64,000 bases of DNA, from positions 62,001 through 126,000 of the forward strand of contig VFIW01000101.1 of the NCBI GenBank assembly GCA_006386115.1, read 5' to 3'. Origin of the DNA: Globisporangium splendens (lineage: Eukaryota; Oomycota; Peronosporomycetes; Pythiales; Pythiaceae). The number at the start of each line of letters is the position of its first letter. Position 1 is the first letter of the stretch. Of this stretch, positions 62,493 to 64,000 are shown piece after piece. Made by a program: the position numbers and the translations under genes. The notes under the pieces were generated by a model, which was not told the DNA's origin, ran no database searches, and saw only the letters and a program-made list of their open reading frames with translations.

Positions 62493-64000
62493 ATGAAGGT
62501 AATGGCAATCGCCCTCGTCCACATCGTCGCGGCTCTGGGTCTCATATGCGCGTCAACCCAGGCCGAGTCAATGGCGTCGCTGTTGCCGTGTTCTGACCCC
62601 GTCTTCCAGGTTGCGTATGCGCACGTCGTGGAGCTTGTCGCTGCATGTGAGACCAAGAGCGACGTGCGCCTCGAGTTCCCGTTGACGATCTCCCAGGTCC
62701 AGACCATTTGCAGCACGTGTACGGACCTCGCGGAGCAAGTCAAACAGAAGCAACTCCCCGAGTGCGAGATGGACAAAAGCATGGATGTCGCCGCATTCGC
62801 AGTCGTGAGTGTCCAAACCTTCTATGAGGAGCTGTTTGCGTGCAGCAGTGTCAATGCCACTGCGTCCAAAGTGTCGGCGATGCAACGAGCGCTTGAAGTT
62901 GAAGCTGGTTCCTCCACGAACGGAGGCGTTCCCACGCCAACACCAACACCAGTGACCGTCACACCAAAACCAACACCAGCACTAACACCAAAACCAACAC
63001 CAGCACCAGCACCAGTGACCGCCACACCGACACCAACACCAGTAATCGTCACATCAACACCAACACCAGCACCAGTGATCGTCACACCGACACCAACACC
63101 AGCACCAGTGACCGTCACACCGACATCAACACCTACACCAGCACCAGAGACTGTAGCACCATCGCCGACATCAACACCTACACCAACACCGACAAGCTCT
63201 GATACTTTGGCTCCATCTCCGTCACCTAGCGGTTCTGAAAGCTCAACATCTCCAGTACCATCAGCAACTGAGAGCTCTTCAACGCCAACCACAACGCCAT
63301 CTAGCAGCAGTAGCGGAGTCACAAGTAACACAACTCAAGCCAGCGGTTCACAAAGTAGATCCGACGTTCCGCTTGCTGATGGTAACGAGGCTTCAGGTAA
63401 GAAGGTTGTCAGTGTGAAGATGATTGTGGGTTTTGCCGCTGGGATCGTGCTCTTGGTGATCCTCCTCGCGACTTTCGTTGTGTGTCGCCAGCGACAACGT
63501 TCCGAGTCAAAGCTGACGGAGACCTTGTTGAGTCCCCAGACCACCCAACAGGGATCATCTGTTCCCAGACAATCCACTAGAAACACTACTGACAGAAGTA
63601 CCGATGCTGTGACCTCTGGTATCAGGACTGGAGGAGGAAGCATCACGTCGAACCCATCATCTCAACACCGGAGCCATCCATACCATCACCAGCAAGGTGA
63701 ACTCTGGGAGGACGAAGCGATCATCGCTGTGCGGATTCCACGCGAGAAGGTGGTGGCCAGTATGCTGCTGTCACGAGGTGGGTACGGCGAAGTGTATCGC
63801 GGCGTCTACAACGATCAACAAGTCGCGATCAAGACGCTACTGCCCGACACGCGCAAGAACTTCAAGCAGATCAATGCACTGCTCGCCGAGGTCAAGCTCA
63901 TGGCGGAACTGGAACACGAGAGAATCGTGCAGTTCCTCGGTGTGGCCTGGGACTCGCTCACTGATCTGTGCGTCGTCACCGAGTACATGGCAGGCGGGGA
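62493..64000 (+). CDS. receptor-like TKL protein kinase, long Thr/Pro stalk; 3' end beyond window
   Basis: The frame is open from the ATG at 62493 to the window edge (502 codons). Seen: signal peptide ([18 protein letters not shown]), a Cys-containing ectodomain like that of the kinase at 1098 ([35 protein letters not shown]), a stalk of about 110 residues of alternating Thr/Pro/Ala/Val and Ser, a membrane helix ([20 protein letters not shown]), a linker, and the kinase N-lobe ([31 protein letters not shown]) cut at the edge before the HRD. No intron is needed at the site where relatives have one, although a GGTAAGAAG remains there. Expected to continue for about 180-200 residues. Confidence 0.9.
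   Translation, partial: MKVMAIALVHIVAALGLICASTQAESMASLLPCSDPVFQVAYAHVVELVAACETKSDVRLEFPLTISQVQTICSTCTDLAEQVKQKQLPECEMDKSMDVAAFAVVSVQTFYEELFACSSVNATASKVSAMQRALEVEAGSSTNGGVPTPTPTPVTVTPKPTPALTPKPTPAPAPVTATPTPTPVIVTSTPTPAPVIVTPTPTPAPVTVTPTSTPTPAPETVAPSPTSTPTPTPTSSDTLAPSPSPSGSESSTSPVPSATESSSTPTTTPSSSSSGVTSNTTQASGSQSRSDVPLADGNEASGKKVVSVKMIVGFAAGIVLLVILLATFVVCRQRQRSESKLTETLLSPQTTQQGSSVPRQSTRNTTDRSTDAVTSGIRTGGGSITSNPSSQHRSHPYHHQQGELWEDEAIIAVRIPREKVVASMLLSRGGYGEVYRGVYNDQQVAIKTLLPDTRKNFKQINALLAEVKLMAELEHERIVQFLGVAWDSLTDLCVVTEYMAGG
62929..63200 (+). repeat. degenerate CCAACACCA-type coding repeat (Thr/Pro stalk)
   Basis: About 270 bases of tandem 6- to 48-base units built from ACACCA/CCAGCA blocks, in frame with the kinase gene, coding [16 protein letters not shown] text. 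Likely to vary in length between alleles. Confidence 0.88.

Noticed and set aside
1..64000. CRISPR arrays, rRNA genes, bacterial operons or riboswitches
   Set aside because: None seen; introns, promoter type and gene families mark this as eukaryotic nuclear DNA.

Overview
This window is nuclear DNA from an oomycete, most likely of the Phytophthora/Pythium group. Several signs agree: few, short (about 75-130 nt) GT-AG introns; several genes preceded by the oomycete-type core promoter (CATT-type initiator plus a flanking CAWTTT element); a Pep-13-containing transglutaminase elicitor; an expanded family of secreted-ectodomain TKL protein kinases; SHAQKYF-type single-repeat Myb factors; and a decayed Helitron helicase. 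No species can be named from sequence alone.

Layout. 1-8.3 kb: one intact receptor-like kinase (1098-2747, minus), a frameshifted fragment of an unrecognised gene (3759-4482), a dead Helitron helicase (5520-6769) and a kinase pseudogene that lost its activation segment (7450-8290). 8.5-13 kb: three copies of one zinc alcohol dehydrogenase gene, two intact and inverted to each other, the third a pseudogene with lost start, internal stop and a 531-nt deletion. 15-29.3 kb: four paralogous Myb genes (15182, 17772, 20000 minus, 29306 minus) surrounding a VPS9-domain Rab GEF (minus) and a two-exon, probably GPI-anchored PLC-like phosphodiesterase (plus). 31.3-37.4 kb: a long protein made of SH3-like repeats with a FAIM-like C-terminal domain, an inverted broken copy of its 3' end, a small unrecognised gene between them, and the conserved GTPase GPN1 in three exons. 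37.6-64 kb: a kinase cluster with three kinases on the minus strand (37671, 40175, 42296), the Pep-13 transglutaminase (45658-47019), three kinases with a second ectodomain type (47696, 52239, 55792), a rearranged kinase pseudogene (58955-60494) and a further kinase running off the right edge (62493 onward, plus).

The eight kinases (seven complete, one cut by the edge) share one design: ectodomain or stalk, one membrane segment, a juxtamembrane linker and a C-terminal TKL-like kinase with HRD, DFG and APE-type (or TPE) motifs. Two unrelated ectodomain types are joined to this module. Long tracts of perfect nucleotide identity inside the kinase domains of neighbours (615 bp and 250 bp) beside diverged ectodomains suggest that gene conversion homogenises the catalytic half while the sensing half drifts. 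With three broken kinase remnants, this looks like an actively turning-over receptor array. Roles in sensing host or environment are inference; no ligand can be read from sequence. All exon boundaries given are by-eye predictions.
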